From: Halobacillus amylolyticus
Lineage (GTDB): Bacteria; Bacillota; Bacilli; Bacillales; Halobacillaceae
NCBI RefSeq assembly: GCF_022921115.1
Contig: NZ_CP095075.1
Span: 248,001 to 312,000 of the forward strand
Length of the DNA stretch: 64,000 nt
Direction of reading: 5' to 3'
This document shows, in pieces, positions 30,921 to 38,862 of the stretch. Made by a program: the position numbers and the translations under genes. The notes below the pieces were generated by a model. That model did no database searches. It was not told where the DNA came from and was given only the letters and a program-made list of their open reading frames with translations. How positions within the stretch are numbered: the stretch's first letter is position 1; every line of letters starts with the position of its first letter.

Positions 30921-31613
30921 ATGGCCATCGGAATTATTGGAGCAATGGATGAAGAAATAGAATTGCTAAAGAGCAAAATGAAAATCAATCAAACGGTTGA
31001 GGCTGCCGGAAGTAAATTTATAGAAGGCGAGCTTTGTCAACAATCGGTTGTACTTTTACAGTCAGGAATTGGTAAAGTGAACGCCGCAATTGCAACGACT
31101 ATTTTGCATGAGCGTTTTACCATTGAGCGAGTGATTAATACAGGGTCAGCCGGGGGATTTGCAAAGGAATTAGAAGTCGGCGATCTCGTCATTTCTTCTC
31201 TTGTCACTCATCATGATGTTGATGTGACTGCTTTTCAGTATGAGTATGGTCAGGTTCCAGGTCTTCCGGCCATGTACCCGGCGGATTCATCATTGATGGA
31301 AAGAGCAATGGAGGCTGTGAGGAAAACGGACGCTAAAGCGAAGAAAGGAATCATTGCTACAGGTGATTCCTTCATGCAGGAGGAAGCTCGCGTAAGTTTT
31401 GTACGCGGCAAATTTCCTGAAATGATTGCCGCTGAAATGGAGGCGGCGGCAATTGCCCAAGTATGCTATAAATACAATACTCCTTTCGTTGTAATACGAG
31501 CCCTCTCAGATATAGCAGGTAAGGAATCTTCCATTTCATTTGACCAATTCCTTCCTAAGGCTGCGGAGAATGCTGCAACGATGATTATGGAGATGCTTAC
31601 ATCGCTAGACTAA
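30921..31613 (+). CDS. mtnN: 5'-methylthioadenosine/S-adenosylhomocysteine nucleosidase
   Basis: MtnN cleaves methylthioadenosine and S-adenosylhomocysteine to adenine plus the thioribose or ribosyl-homocysteine, feeding methionine salvage and AI-2 formation. IGAMDEEIELL near residue 5 holds the catalytic Glu, EMEAAAIAQVC near 173 the substrate Glu/Met, and RALSDIAGK near 193 the catalytic Asp. Length 230 is normal. In B. subtilis it is followed by mccA and mccB, which are not present here; only yrhC follows. Confidence 0.96.
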   Translation: MAIGIIGAMDEEIELLKSKMKINQTVEAAGSKFIEGELCQQSVVLLQSGIGKVNAAIATTILHERFTIERVINTGSAGGFAKELEVGDLVISSLVTHHDVDVTAFQYEYGQVPGLPAMYPADSSLMERAMEAVRKTDAKAKKGIIATGDSFMQEEARVSFVRGKFPEMIAAEMEAAAIAQVCYKYNTPFVVIRALSDIAGKESSISFDQFLPKAAENAATMIMEMLTSLD

Positions 31614-31678
31614 CAAAAATTCCCACCTTTTATCATTTATATATGTGTTAAAATGAGCACATACAGGAGGTGGCATAA

Positions 31679-31906
31679 TTGAAGTCTACCGAATGGATTG
31701 AGAGCAAAATTGCAGATTATAAGCGATTTACCTTAACTCTACTCATATTAAGCAGTTATTTATATATTGGCGTACTCATTAGTATCTATGAATATCATTC
31801 TCAAGCTTATCTCTATCTGCTAATCATGATTGCTGGATTGTTAAGTGCAGCATTTGGATTTGTACTAAAGCTTAAGAAATTGCGCCAGCGTTTACTTGAA
31901 GAATAG
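31679..31906 (+). CDS. YrhC-family small membrane protein
   Basis: A 75-residue protein with two transmembrane helices (about residues 17-36 and 41-64) and a basic Lys/Arg C-terminus, matching YrhC in size, layout and position after mtnN. The start is TTG behind CAGGAGGTGGCATAA. Its function is unknown. In B. subtilis yrhC lies after mtnN-mccA-mccB; the mcc genes have dropped out here. Confidence 0.8.
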   Translation: MKSTEWIESKIADYKRFTLTLLILSSYLYIGVLISIYEYHSQAYLYLLIMIAGLLSAAFGFVLKLKKLRQRLLEE

Positions 31907-31937
31907 AAGCCACTGTGTAAAAACAGTGGCTTTACAT
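31907..31937. terminator. Bidirectional terminator between yrhC-like gene and sigK
   Basis: A perfect 9-bp stem (31907-31915 with 31924-31932) between convergent genes. Confidence 0.7.
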
Positions 31938-31965
31938 ATGTCTTTTCCTTTAATAAGTGTCTTGC

Positions 31966-32679
31966 CTAAGATGGTTTTTTTCGCTTGCTTTGTTTATAAA
32001 ATTCATGAAAGATTTTCATTAGTGCTCTTTTCTCAATACGAGAAACATAACTCCTGGAGATGTTTAACTCTCTTGCAATTTCCCTTTGAGTTTTTTCATC
32101 TGTATCTCCCAGGCCATAACGGAATATGATGACTTCTTTTTCTCTTTCATCTAAAACAGTAATAAACTCCTTAATTTGTTCAAGCTCCATGTGAAGCTGA
32201 ATCTCTTCAACAATATCCTCGACATCTGCTTGCAATATATCAAGCAAATTCAATTCATTTCCTTCTTTGTCGTGACCAATCGGATCTTGTAACGAGATGT
32301 CTTTATTCATCTTCTTAGTGGAACGAAGATGCATCAGTATTTCGTTTTCTATACATCTGGCAGCATAGGTAGCCAATTTCGTACCTTTGCCTGTAGAGTA
32401 GCTCTCTATGCCTTTGATTAGTCCTATCGTTCCAATTGAAATTAAATCCTCAAAATCCTCCTTCGTATTTTCAAACTTTTTAACAATATGAGCAACCAGT
32501 CTCAAGTTATGTTCAATCAACGTATCTCTTGCCTCTCGGCTTCCCTCTTCCATCAGTTTCAGTTGTTTGGCTTCTTCCTCTTTAGACAGTGGATTTGGAA
32601 ATGCCTGATTTTTTACATAAGACACAAAGAGTAAAGATTCTTTAAAAAAGTAAAGGATAGAAGCGATCAGACTGCTCAC
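31966..32679 (-). CDS. sigK: RNA polymerase sporulation sigma factor SigK (pro-sigma-K), uninterrupted
   Basis: Sigma-K directs late mother-cell transcription (coat, cortex, mother-cell lysis). The 237-residue protein has the hydrophobic pro-sequence typical of pro-sigma-K (about residues 1-20), then [13 protein letters not shown]. Region 2 is [16 protein letters not shown] through [13 protein letters not shown], and region 4 is [25 protein letters not shown]. The gene is continuous, with no skin-type element splitting it. The start is GTG at 32679 behind GAGGGAGG; longer in-frame extensions are cysteine-rich and not family-like. Confidence 0.95.
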   Translation of the reverse strand: MSSLIASILYFFKESLLFVSYVKNQAFPNPLSKEEEAKQLKLMEEGSREARDTLIEHNLRLVAHIVKKFENTKEDFEDLISIGTIGLIKGIESYSTGKGTKLATYAARCIENEILMHLRSTKKMNKDISLQDPIGHDKEGNELNLLDILQADVEDIVEEIQLHMELEQIKEFITVLDEREKEVIIFRYGLGDTDEKTQREIARELNISRSYVSRIEKRALMKIFHEFYKQSKRKKPS

Positions 32680-32721
32680 AGTGCGGATACCTCCCTCGGT
32701 GTTAGGCTCTTGCCTACAACA

Positions 32722-32729
32722 AGTGTATG
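32722..32729 (-). promoter_or_regulatory. Possible mother-cell (sigma-E/sigma-K) -10 box before sigK
   Basis: On the minus strand CATACACT fits the sigma-E -10 CATACAnT. Extended by one base it fits the sigma-K form CATAnnnTA with one mismatch. A clear sigma-E -35 is not visible. It lies about 43 bases before the GTG start. Confidence 0.4.
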
Positions 32730-32773
32730 TGTGGAAGCATGTCCCTGTGCTTGTACAGGAAGAAAAATCAGGC

Positions 32774-32804
32774 AAAAAAAAAGAGACCAGAAACGACTGG
32801 CCCC
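32774..32804 (-). terminator. Terminator of the mnh operon
   Basis: On the minus strand GGCCAG and CTGGTC close around TCGTTT and are followed by a run of nine T residues. Confidence 0.75.
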
Positions 32805-32817
32805 ATTCTTAAGCGAT

Positions 32818-33189
32818 TCAGTGATCTTTTACCTTTTCCAAATTCTTTTTATGCTCATCTTCCACACTTTTATCACTCAACGGAACACCACTGTAATAAG
32901 CGGCCCGCCCCAGCACATGCCCGGTTACGGGAGCCGTTAAAAGAATGAATAGGATACCTAACAGTAATTTTCCACTCACGATCCCATGCTCTACGTACAT
33001 GAAAAGAAATGATCCAATGAGGATCCCGGTTATCCCTAATGTTGAGCCCTTTGTAGCTGCATGAAGCCTTGTATAAACGTCAGGGAACCTCAGGATACCA
33101 ATCGAGGCAGAAACAATAAAGAACGTACCCGAGAGTAAGGAAATACATATGAGAATATCAAGTATTACGTTAATCCATGTTCCGCTCAA
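32818..33189 (-). CDS. mnhG: Na+/H+ antiporter subunit G (MnhG/MrpG)
   Basis: A small membrane subunit of the multi-subunit Mrp antiporter, with three hydrophobic helices and the family motif RFPDVYTRLHAATKGSTLG near 34. The start is TTG at 33189, with AAGGGTG six bases upstream; GTG at 33198 is possible but badly spaced. Its start overlaps the end of mnhF by 20 bases, so translation is coupled. The charged C-terminal tail is longer than in many homologues. Confidence 0.9.
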   Translation of the reverse strand: MSGTWINVILDILICISLLSGTFFIVSASIGILRFPDVYTRLHAATKGSTLGITGILIGSFLFMYVEHGIVSGKLLLGILFILLTAPVTGHVLGRAAYYSGVPLSDKSVEDEHKKNLEKVKDH

Positions 33190-33481
33190 TGATAACACCC
33201 TTTTCTAAAAATTTAGCCAATCCCACATTACCTATGAAAAGTAAGATCCCAATAAGCAGAACGACATCGTTCGCCTTTGTTGTCACTAGATAAACAGCGA
33301 TCAACCCGGCCAGTGCCATGATGTTTACCCCAATCGTATCAAGGGCAACTGCACGGTCCGGGTTTGTCGGTCCTTTAACCGTTCTGTAAAGCAGAAGAAG
33401 CAGGGAGATGGACACACCAACAATGGATATAGTCACCGAAATTTGTACGAGAGATTGGGTGACATCTAGCATATTCTTCAT
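33170..33481 (-). CDS. mnhF: Na+/H+ antiporter subunit F (MnhF/MrpF)
   Basis: A 103-residue, three-helix subunit of the Mrp complex. The conserved core YRTVKGPTNPDRAVALDTIG lies near 32. It overlaps mnhE by one base (TAATG) behind GGAGGTG and overlaps mnhG by 20 bases. In Mrp complexes F and G sit in the Na+-path half together with E. Confidence 0.92.
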   Translation of the reverse strand: MKNMLDVTQSLVQISVTISIVGVSISLLLLLYRTVKGPTNPDRAVALDTIGVNIMALAGLIAVYLVTTKANDVVLLIGILLFIGNVGLAKFLEKGVIIERNMD

Positions 33482-33957
33482 TAGCGAGTCACCTCCATAA
33501 TGGCTTTTTCAAACGTTTCTTTGATTTCTGTGATTGATTCTTCTACATCTTCAATATGCATAGCGTGGACATAAATGACCGAATAATCCTCACTGATTAC
33601 TAATGACAATGTTCCAGGTGTCAATGAAATCAAGTTCGCCAGCAGTGTAATTTCCCAGTTACTTTTTAACTCAGTTGGAAGTGCAAAAATACCAGGACTG
33701 ACATCGAGTTTAGGGCGGTACACATTTTTTAGAATATCAATGTTTGAAAGGACCAGTTCTCGGATGAACAACATAATTAACTTGATCAATTTTGCTACTC
33801 TCTTTATATAAAACGCATCGGGAATAAACCTCTGAAGCAAAAAGAGCAGCCCAATACCTAACAAGTAGCCGACAAAGAATGTTTTAAAGTTGTAGGTCTC
33901 ACTTAAGAACATCCACATTGCAGCCAAGATAATATTGATGACAATTTGAAATGGCAT
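33481..33957 (-). CDS. mnhE: Na+/H+ antiporter subunit E (MnhE/MrpE)
   Basis: A 158-residue membrane subunit. Two N-terminal helices precede a family signature in PGIFALPTELKSNWEITLLANLISLTPGT near 88 and a cytoplasmic ferredoxin-like tail. It lies between mnhD and mnhF with minimal spacing. Length equals the family norm. Confidence 0.92.
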   Translation of the reverse strand: MPFQIVINIILAAMWMFLSETYNFKTFFVGYLLGIGLLFLLQRFIPDAFYIKRVAKLIKLIMLFIRELVLSNIDILKNVYRPKLDVSPGIFALPTELKSNWEITLLANLISLTPGTLSLVISEDYSVIYVHAMHIEDVEESITEIKETFEKAIMEVTR

Positions 33958-33964
33958 GTGTTTT

Positions 33965-35449
33965 CTACTCCTTTAGTACAGAATCGATATAGATTTCCGG
34001 ATTCATAAGGTATTCGCCAATCCATTCAACGGATGGGTAGAACCATTCTGCACCGACTCCTAGAAGTACAGAAAGGGATAACAGGATTCCTATCGGCCAA
34101 GTCATTTGATGGGCAGCCCGCTTTCTCTCAGGGTGAGCAAGCTCTGTTTTTTCTCCCCAAAACCCTTGAATGAATATTCTTATCATAGAGAAGAGAATTA
34201 GCAGACTTGATACGAGTGCAGCAATGACAATAAAAATTTGTTCTTGTGCTAAACCTCCCTGTATAAGAAGAAGTTTTCCAATGAAGCCGCTAAAAGGTGG
34301 AATACCGGCTAGAACTAGAGTAGCGATAAAAAAGAACCAACCGAGCACAGGGTAATGATGGATCAAACCACTCATTTTTTTCAAATCCGAAGTTCCTGCT
34401 ACATAAGCGATCACGCCGATCAGTAGAAAGAAGGCTCCTTTAATAATCATATCATGGATCAAATAGTAGACGGTCCCGCTTATCGACGTTTCTGTAAAGA
34501 TGCCAATTCCCATCAGCATAAATCCAACTGCTGGAATAATATTATAAGCCATAATAAGTTTAATATTATTAGTAGATAGGGCACCTACCACACCAAATAT
34601 CATAGTAAACGCTGCTAAATAGATAAAGAGTGTATGAGTTAGATCCGCTTCCCAAGCAAAGATTAGCGTGAATACACGTAAAATCGAGTAAATCCCTACT
34701 TTTGTCAGCAGTGCACCAAATAACGTTGACACAACTGGATTCGGGACACTGTATGAGCGAGGAAGCCAATAGTATAAAGGAAAAACAGCTGCCTTCGTTG
34801 CAAATACGAAGAATAATAAAATCCCTATTGTTGTAAGAACCCCCTGTTGTTCAACTTCCTGAACACGCTGAGCAATATGAGCCATGTTCAAAGTCCCTAC
34901 AACCGAATACAAAAAAGCAACAGTTGTAACAAACAACATGGAGGAAAACACGTTAATTAATACATATTTCATTGACTCTCTAAGTTGTGCTTTGCCATTA
35001 CCGAGGACAATCAACCCATATGAAGCCATTAGCAGTACTTCGAAAAATACGAAGAGGTTGAAGATATCACCTGTAATGAAGGCACCGCTTACGCCTGTAA
35101 TCAACAAAAAGAAGAAGCTGTAAAAATAAAACGACTCTTGCTGATCTGTTAATGATTTTGAAGCATAAAACACGCAAGCGACAGCTATTATGTTCGTGGT
35201 AAACGCAAGGGTAACAGATAGCATATCGCCAACAAGAATAATTCCATAAGGCGCAATCCAGTCACCTGTTTCCAGTACGATGGTGCCGTTTTGGTAAACC
35301 TGATATAAGACGAAACCAGTGACGATAAGGTTGATGACCGCTAAAGTTTGAGATACTCGACGTACAAGCGGTTTATTATTTGCTAGAAAAGCGACAATGA
35401 TTCCTGCTAGTAATGGCAATACAATGGGTAGTGAAATTAAATTACTCAT
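33965..35449 (-). CDS. mnhD: Na+/H+ antiporter subunit D (MnhD/MrpD)
   Basis: A 494-residue, about 14-helix NuoM/NuoN-like subunit of the Mrp complex that carries the proton path. The conserved Glu in FNLFVFFEVLLMASYGL near 131, lysine positions in TKAAVFPLYYWLPRSY near 219, and FSGFIGKL near 390 are typical. It overlaps the end of mnhC by eight bases. Confidence 0.93.
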   Translation of the reverse strand: MSNLISLPIVLPLLAGIIVAFLANNKPLVRRVSQTLAVINLIVTGFVLYQVYQNGTIVLETGDWIAPYGIILVGDMLSVTLAFTTNIIAVACVFYASKSLTDQQESFYFYSFFFLLITGVSGAFITGDIFNLFVFFEVLLMASYGLIVLGNGKAQLRESMKYVLINVFSSMLFVTTVAFLYSVVGTLNMAHIAQRVQEVEQQGVLTTIGILLFFVFATKAAVFPLYYWLPRSYSVPNPVVSTLFGALLTKVGIYSILRVFTLIFAWEADLTHTLFIYLAAFTMIFGVVGALSTNNIKLIMAYNIIPAVGFMLMGIGIFTETSISGTVYYLIHDMIIKGAFFLLIGVIAYVAGTSDLKKMSGLIHHYPVLGWFFFIATLVLAGIPPFSGFIGKLLLIQGGLAQEQIFIVIAALVSSLLILFSMIRIFIQGFWGEKTELAHPERKRAAHQMTWPIGILLSLSVLLGVGAEWFYPSVEWIGEYLMNPEIYIDSVLKE

Positions 35450-35780
35450 ATTCGTTACCTCTCAGTTGCTCCATATTATCTGTACCATTTTTCTTAGAAG
35501 CGCGATAAGCAAGAACGAGCAGCAGGCTCGTTATCCCGAAACTAATAACAATTGAAGTGAGAATCAAGGCTTGTGGAAGCGGGTCAGTATATTGCTCGAC
35601 CTCTTCTGATAGAATGGGTGGTGCACCCCTCTTTAACTCTCCCATTGTTAAGATGAATAAATGTGCTCCATGAGAAAGTAGTGCCGTACCTATGATAATA
35701 CGGAGCATTTGTTTCTGGAGGAGGTTATAAACGGCTGTTGTGAACAATATACCAGCAAGCACTGCCATAATAATTTCCAT
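35442..35780 (-). CDS. mnhC: Na+/H+ antiporter subunit C (MnhC/MrpC)
   Basis: A 112-residue, three-helix NuoK-like subunit. The GTALLSHGAHLFILTMG segment near 32 and the DPLPQALILTSIVISFGITSLL core near 66 are characteristic. It begins four bases after the mnhA stop, and its Shine-Dalgarno (AGGAGGAGG) lies inside the last codons of mnhA. That leaves no room for the mnhB gene that normally stands between A and C. Confidence 0.93.
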   Translation of the reverse strand: MEIIMAVLAGILFTTAVYNLLQKQMLRIIIGTALLSHGAHLFILTMGELKRGAPPILSEEVEQYTDPLPQALILTSIVISFGITSLLLVLAYRASKKNGTDNMEQLRGNEYE

Positions 35781-35783
35781 TCT

Positions 35784-38120
35784 TTATTCCTCCTCCTTTT
35801 TACTTCCGCGTAATCGGATCAATCCGTAGATCGCCATGGCAGCTATTCCAAGCACCGTGATCTCAAATAACGTATCAAGACCACGCATATCTACTAGAAT
35901 GACGTTAACTATGTTATCTCCTCCGCCAAGCTTATAAGAATTTTCTATGAAGTAATCTGCGATTGAATCAAACATTTTACTGCTATGAGCGGAAATGGCA
36001 ACCATAGTCATCAGGGCACCGAACCCAACGGAGATGACTAGATTTAAAGTCTTTGTACTTGTTGATTCATTTTTTTTCTCAAGTTTAGGCAAGTGGTAAA
36101 AGACAAGTAAAAATAATGCTAGTGTTACGGTTTCGATAATAAACTGAGTTAAAGCTAAGTCTGGGGCTCTGTAGATGACAAACAGTAAAGAAAGACCATA
36201 ACCTACTACTCCTAAGATAAGAATGGCTGCTATACGGTTGTTCACTATAATGGTTCCAATAGCCGCGATGATCATCATAAATGCTACAAACAGTTCTGTT
36301 ACTGTAATTTCAGCAAGGTTGCTTGTTTCAAGATGAAAGCCGTCTGTAGCTGCCATTATCCCAAAGCCCGCAATAACTATGGCGGCAATAATTAAACGAA
36401 CATATCTTCCTAAAGAACCGTTCATATAACTCTTGGTTACGATTGAAGAATAGCTTACAGTTCGATCAACGAGCCCATCGTAAAATTTGTTAAGACTTAG
36501 TACTCCGGGAACAATCCTATAAACAGACCGCCATTTTGTCAGTGACAGGACAAGAACTGTTCCAAAGGCAATGACAGTTAGGGACATGATGAATGGCAGC
36601 GTAATACCGTGCCAGAAAGAGATGTGTTTAGTAAACTCAAACCCTTTTACAGCTGTAGCCGCGTGGGCAATAAATGGTTCATTAATAATTTGTGGGAAGA
36701 GTCCAATGATAATGACTCCCGCAACTAAAATCATAGGTGAGACAAGCATCCCAAAAGGAGCCTCATGTGGCTTTTTAGGCAGTTCGTCCAAATTCGCTTT
36801 TCCTCTAAATGTACCAAAGAAAAAGTACATAGAATAGACAAAGGTAAAGATGCTACCGAAAACAGCTAAGTATGGAAAGATCGTTTTCAGAAATGCAGCG
36901 ATTCCGGTTGTGGTTTGCTCCAAATTTATAGCGGAGTCAAAAAATAGTTCTTTACTATAAAAACCATTTAAGAATGGAAGAGGGACACCTGCCATCGAAA
37001 ATGAGGCAAACAAAGCTAATGTTGCTGTAACTGGCAGGAAAGTCATTAAGCCACCAAGCTTACGAATGTCCCTTGAACCTGTTTCATGATCGACAATTCC
37101 GGCTATCATAAATAAGCTTCCTTTAAAGGTAGCATGGTTTAAAATGTGGAAAACAGCTGCAAATATTGCAACCTTTGTTCCAAATCCAAGCATGGCCATA
37201 ATCATGCCTAACTGGCTGATCGTTGAGAAGGCCAGAATCCCTTTGAGATCAGTTTGTCGAACAGCCATATAGGATCCCCAGCAGAGGGTGACGATTCCTG
37301 CTGTTGATACAATGATAAAGAACCAATCTGACGCAGATAGCATAGGTGAAAATCTTGCGACTAAATAGATTCCAGCTTTAACCATCGTTGCTGAGTGCAA
37401 GTAAGCACTTACAGGCGTTGGCGCTTCCATCGCGTCTGGCAGCCAAATGTGAAATGGAAATTGGGCAGATTTAGTGAAAGCTCCTAATAATATGAAGACA
37501 AGGATTAAAGGGAAGAACTCGTGGTTTAAAATAAGCTCTTGCTGACGAATCATTTGTTGGATGCTCGTTGTCCCGGTAATGACACTCATGAATACTAAAC
37601 CACCAAGTAAGCTGAGTCCGCCAAAAACGGTAATAAGCATCGACTTTAAAGCTCCGTACCTTGAACGTTCTTTATAATTCCAAAACCCGATTAATAAGAA
37701 GGAAGATAAAGAAGTGAACTCCCAGAACGTGTATAAAACGAACACGTTATCTGACAGGACCACACCTAACATCGACCCCATGAATAATAGAAAGTAAACG
37801 TAAAAATGTCCTAGCTGCTCTGATTTATGTAAATAATAGATCGAATAAAAAGCAACTAGGGAGCCAATCCCGCTAATTAAAAGTACGAATAGTAAGCTCA
37901 AACCGTCTAAATAAAAGAGAATGTTTATGTCCAGAGAAGGAATCCAACTGTATTCTCTAGTTACAGGTTCAAATCCTGCCCCTAAGAACTGGGCAAAATA
38001 AATAAAGATCACAACAGGTACAGCAGTTACAAAGAAGCCAGTGTGAAGCTTTTCTTTCCATTTGCTTAAAAATGGAATAAAAATGGCAATAATAAAAGGC
38101 AATAGTACAGCCAGCAGCAT
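35784..38120 (-). CDS. mnhA: Na+/H+ antiporter subunit A (MnhA/MrpA)
   Basis: The large NuoL-like subunit (778 residues, about 20 helices). The conserved Glu of VLYTFWEFTSLSSFLL near 129 and the lysine helices (KSAQFPFHIWLPDAMEAPTPVSAYLHSA near 220) mark the proton-path domain. The C-terminus contains the MbhD/DUF4040 and MbhE-like regions (ILVDMRGLDTLFEITVLGIAAMAIYG). It is slightly shorter than the roughly 800 residues of Staphylococcus and Bacillus MnhA and does not contain the MnhB signature. First gene of the operon, with a promoter on the minus strand near 38200. Confidence 0.94.
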   Translation of the reverse strand: MLLAVLLPFIIAIFIPFLSKWKEKLHTGFFVTAVPVVIFIYFAQFLGAGFEPVTREYSWIPSLDINILFYLDGLSLLFVLLISGIGSLVAFYSIYYLHKSEQLGHFYVYFLLFMGSMLGVVLSDNVFVLYTFWEFTSLSSFLLIGFWNYKERSRYGALKSMLITVFGGLSLLGGLVFMSVITGTTSIQQMIRQQELILNHEFFPLILVFILLGAFTKSAQFPFHIWLPDAMEAPTPVSAYLHSATMVKAGIYLVARFSPMLSASDWFFIIVSTAGIVTLCWGSYMAVRQTDLKGILAFSTISQLGMIMAMLGFGTKVAIFAAVFHILNHATFKGSLFMIAGIVDHETGSRDIRKLGGLMTFLPVTATLALFASFSMAGVPLPFLNGFYSKELFFDSAINLEQTTTGIAAFLKTIFPYLAVFGSIFTFVYSMYFFFGTFRGKANLDELPKKPHEAPFGMLVSPMILVAGVIIIGLFPQIINEPFIAHAATAVKGFEFTKHISFWHGITLPFIMSLTVIAFGTVLVLSLTKWRSVYRIVPGVLSLNKFYDGLVDRTVSYSSIVTKSYMNGSLGRYVRLIIAAIVIAGFGIMAATDGFHLETSNLAEITVTELFVAFMMIIAAIGTIIVNNRIAAILILGVVGYGLSLLFVIYRAPDLALTQFIIETVTLALFLLVFYHLPKLEKKNESTSTKTLNLVISVGFGALMTMVAISAHSSKMFDSIADYFIENSYKLGGGDNIVNVILVDMRGLDTLFEITVLGIAAMAIYGLIRLRGSKKEEE

Positions 38121-38188
38121 CTAGTTGTTCCTCCCTCAGGCTAAGTTCAATACTAAAAAATATAGTAGCGAAATAGTTACTTCACTCA

Positions 38189-38218
38189 ATTGTAATCAAA
38201 AAGTATAGGATTATTCAA
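38189..38218 (-). promoter_or_regulatory. Sigma-A-like promoter of the mnh operon
   Basis: On the minus strand TTGAAT (38218-38213), 18 bases, TACAAT (38194-38189), about 70 bases before mnhA. Confidence 0.5.
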
Positions 38219-38311
38219 CTGAATACTATTCGTAAAAGATAAATCATCTAGTGTTTTTTAAAATCCTTTAAATAAGTAGAAAGACGACAAATACATCAGA
38301 AAAATTTTCAA

Positions 38312-38343
38312 GAAAAAAACTCGTTCCCTTGTTAGGAAACGAG
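38312..38343 (-). terminator. Terminator of sda
   Basis: On the minus strand an imperfect stem (CTCGTTTCC with GGGAACGAG) is followed by TTTTTTTCTT. Confidence 0.75.
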
Positions 38344-38378
38344 CAGGTAGTTCTCATTATTTGCAAGTTGCTCCATTT

Positions 38379-38531
38379 TTAACCTACTTGGGTAAACTTT
38401 TTGTCAACCAGATGGGTAATGGAGCGCTCTTGTATTTCTTCTTCGATCTGTTTAATGAAATCCTGTGAAAGATTGAGCTCAATAGCTTTGTGGTAAGATT
38501 GTAATAACAGGGTATCGGATAATTGTTTCAT
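38379..38531 (-). CDS. sda: Sporulation inhibitor (checkpoint protein) Sda
   Basis: Sda blocks the sporulation kinase KinA when replication is perturbed. The 50-residue product begins MKQLSDTLLLQSYHKAIELN and continues with DFIKQIEEEI, matching the helical hairpin of B. subtilis Sda (LSDELLIESYFKA, DFIELIENEI). Its tail is a few residues longer. It lies divergent from yqeG as in B. subtilis. The Shine-Dalgarno AGGAGG is 25 bases from the ATG, with an 8-bp hairpin between them. Four DnaA boxes lie upstream, in line with DnaA control of sda. Confidence 0.9.
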   Translation of the reverse strand: MKQLSDTLLLQSYHKAIELNLSQDFIKQIEEEIQERSITHLVDKKFTQVG

Positions 38532-38535
38532 CTCT

Positions 38536-38553
38536 CTGCCACATGTGTGGCAG
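38536..38553 (-). promoter_or_regulatory. Hairpin between the Shine-Dalgarno and start codon of sda
   Basis: CTGCCACA and TGTGGCAG form a perfect 8-bp inverted repeat with two bases between. It lies between AGGAGG and the ATG. Folding it out would leave seven bases between Shine-Dalgarno and start codon, the usual optimum. It could also serve as an operator. Confidence 0.6.
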
Positions 38554-38633
38554 CCACCTCCTGTTTTGAAAAGTGTATTTTAACTAATGCAAGTTTACCT
38601 TACCACGATCATAGAACCCCTACAATACACCAT

Positions 38634-38657
38634 TTATCTACAGGCAAATGTAGATAA
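38634..38657. promoter_or_regulatory. Inverted pair of DnaA-box variants
   Basis: TTATCTACA (38634-38642) and TGTAGATAA (38649-38657) are exact inverted copies separated by six bases. Each differs from the TTATCCACA box at one position. Confidence 0.7.
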
Positions 38658-38713
38658 GTGTAACGATATTGTTTAGCAGAATAGGTAGGACAAAGGATTT
38701 CGGGTGTGGAATA

Positions 38714-38733
38714 TGTGCATAAACTTATCCACA
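38714..38733. promoter_or_regulatory. Inverted pair of consensus DnaA boxes
   Basis: TGTGCATAA (38714-38722, the reverse of TTATGCACA) and TTATCCACA (38725-38733) are separated by two bases. Both fit the DnaA-box consensus TTATNCACA. Confidence 0.8.
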
Positions 38734-38796
38734 GGCACGGTTTGTCGCGAATTGTCGAACGATTTTTTGAATATAGCTGAAGGCTTCAATATTCTT

Positions 38797-38825
38797 TTGA
38801 ATCTTGTAGAAATTTTGTATATGAT
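38797..38825 (+). promoter_or_regulatory. Sigma-A promoter of the yqeG operon
   Basis: TTGAAT (38797-38802), 17 bases, TATGAT (38820-38825), 37 bases before the yqeG start. A second TTGAAT-17-TATTCT pair lies just upstream at 38767-38795. Confidence 0.55.
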
Positions 38826-38862
38826 GGGTAAGGAGATTTGTCGTGAAGGATGGAGTGATCGT

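Noticed and set aside
31966..32679. Possible skin-type element interrupting sigK
   Set aside because: The SigK frame is continuous from the pro-sequence to region 4, so no interruption is present.
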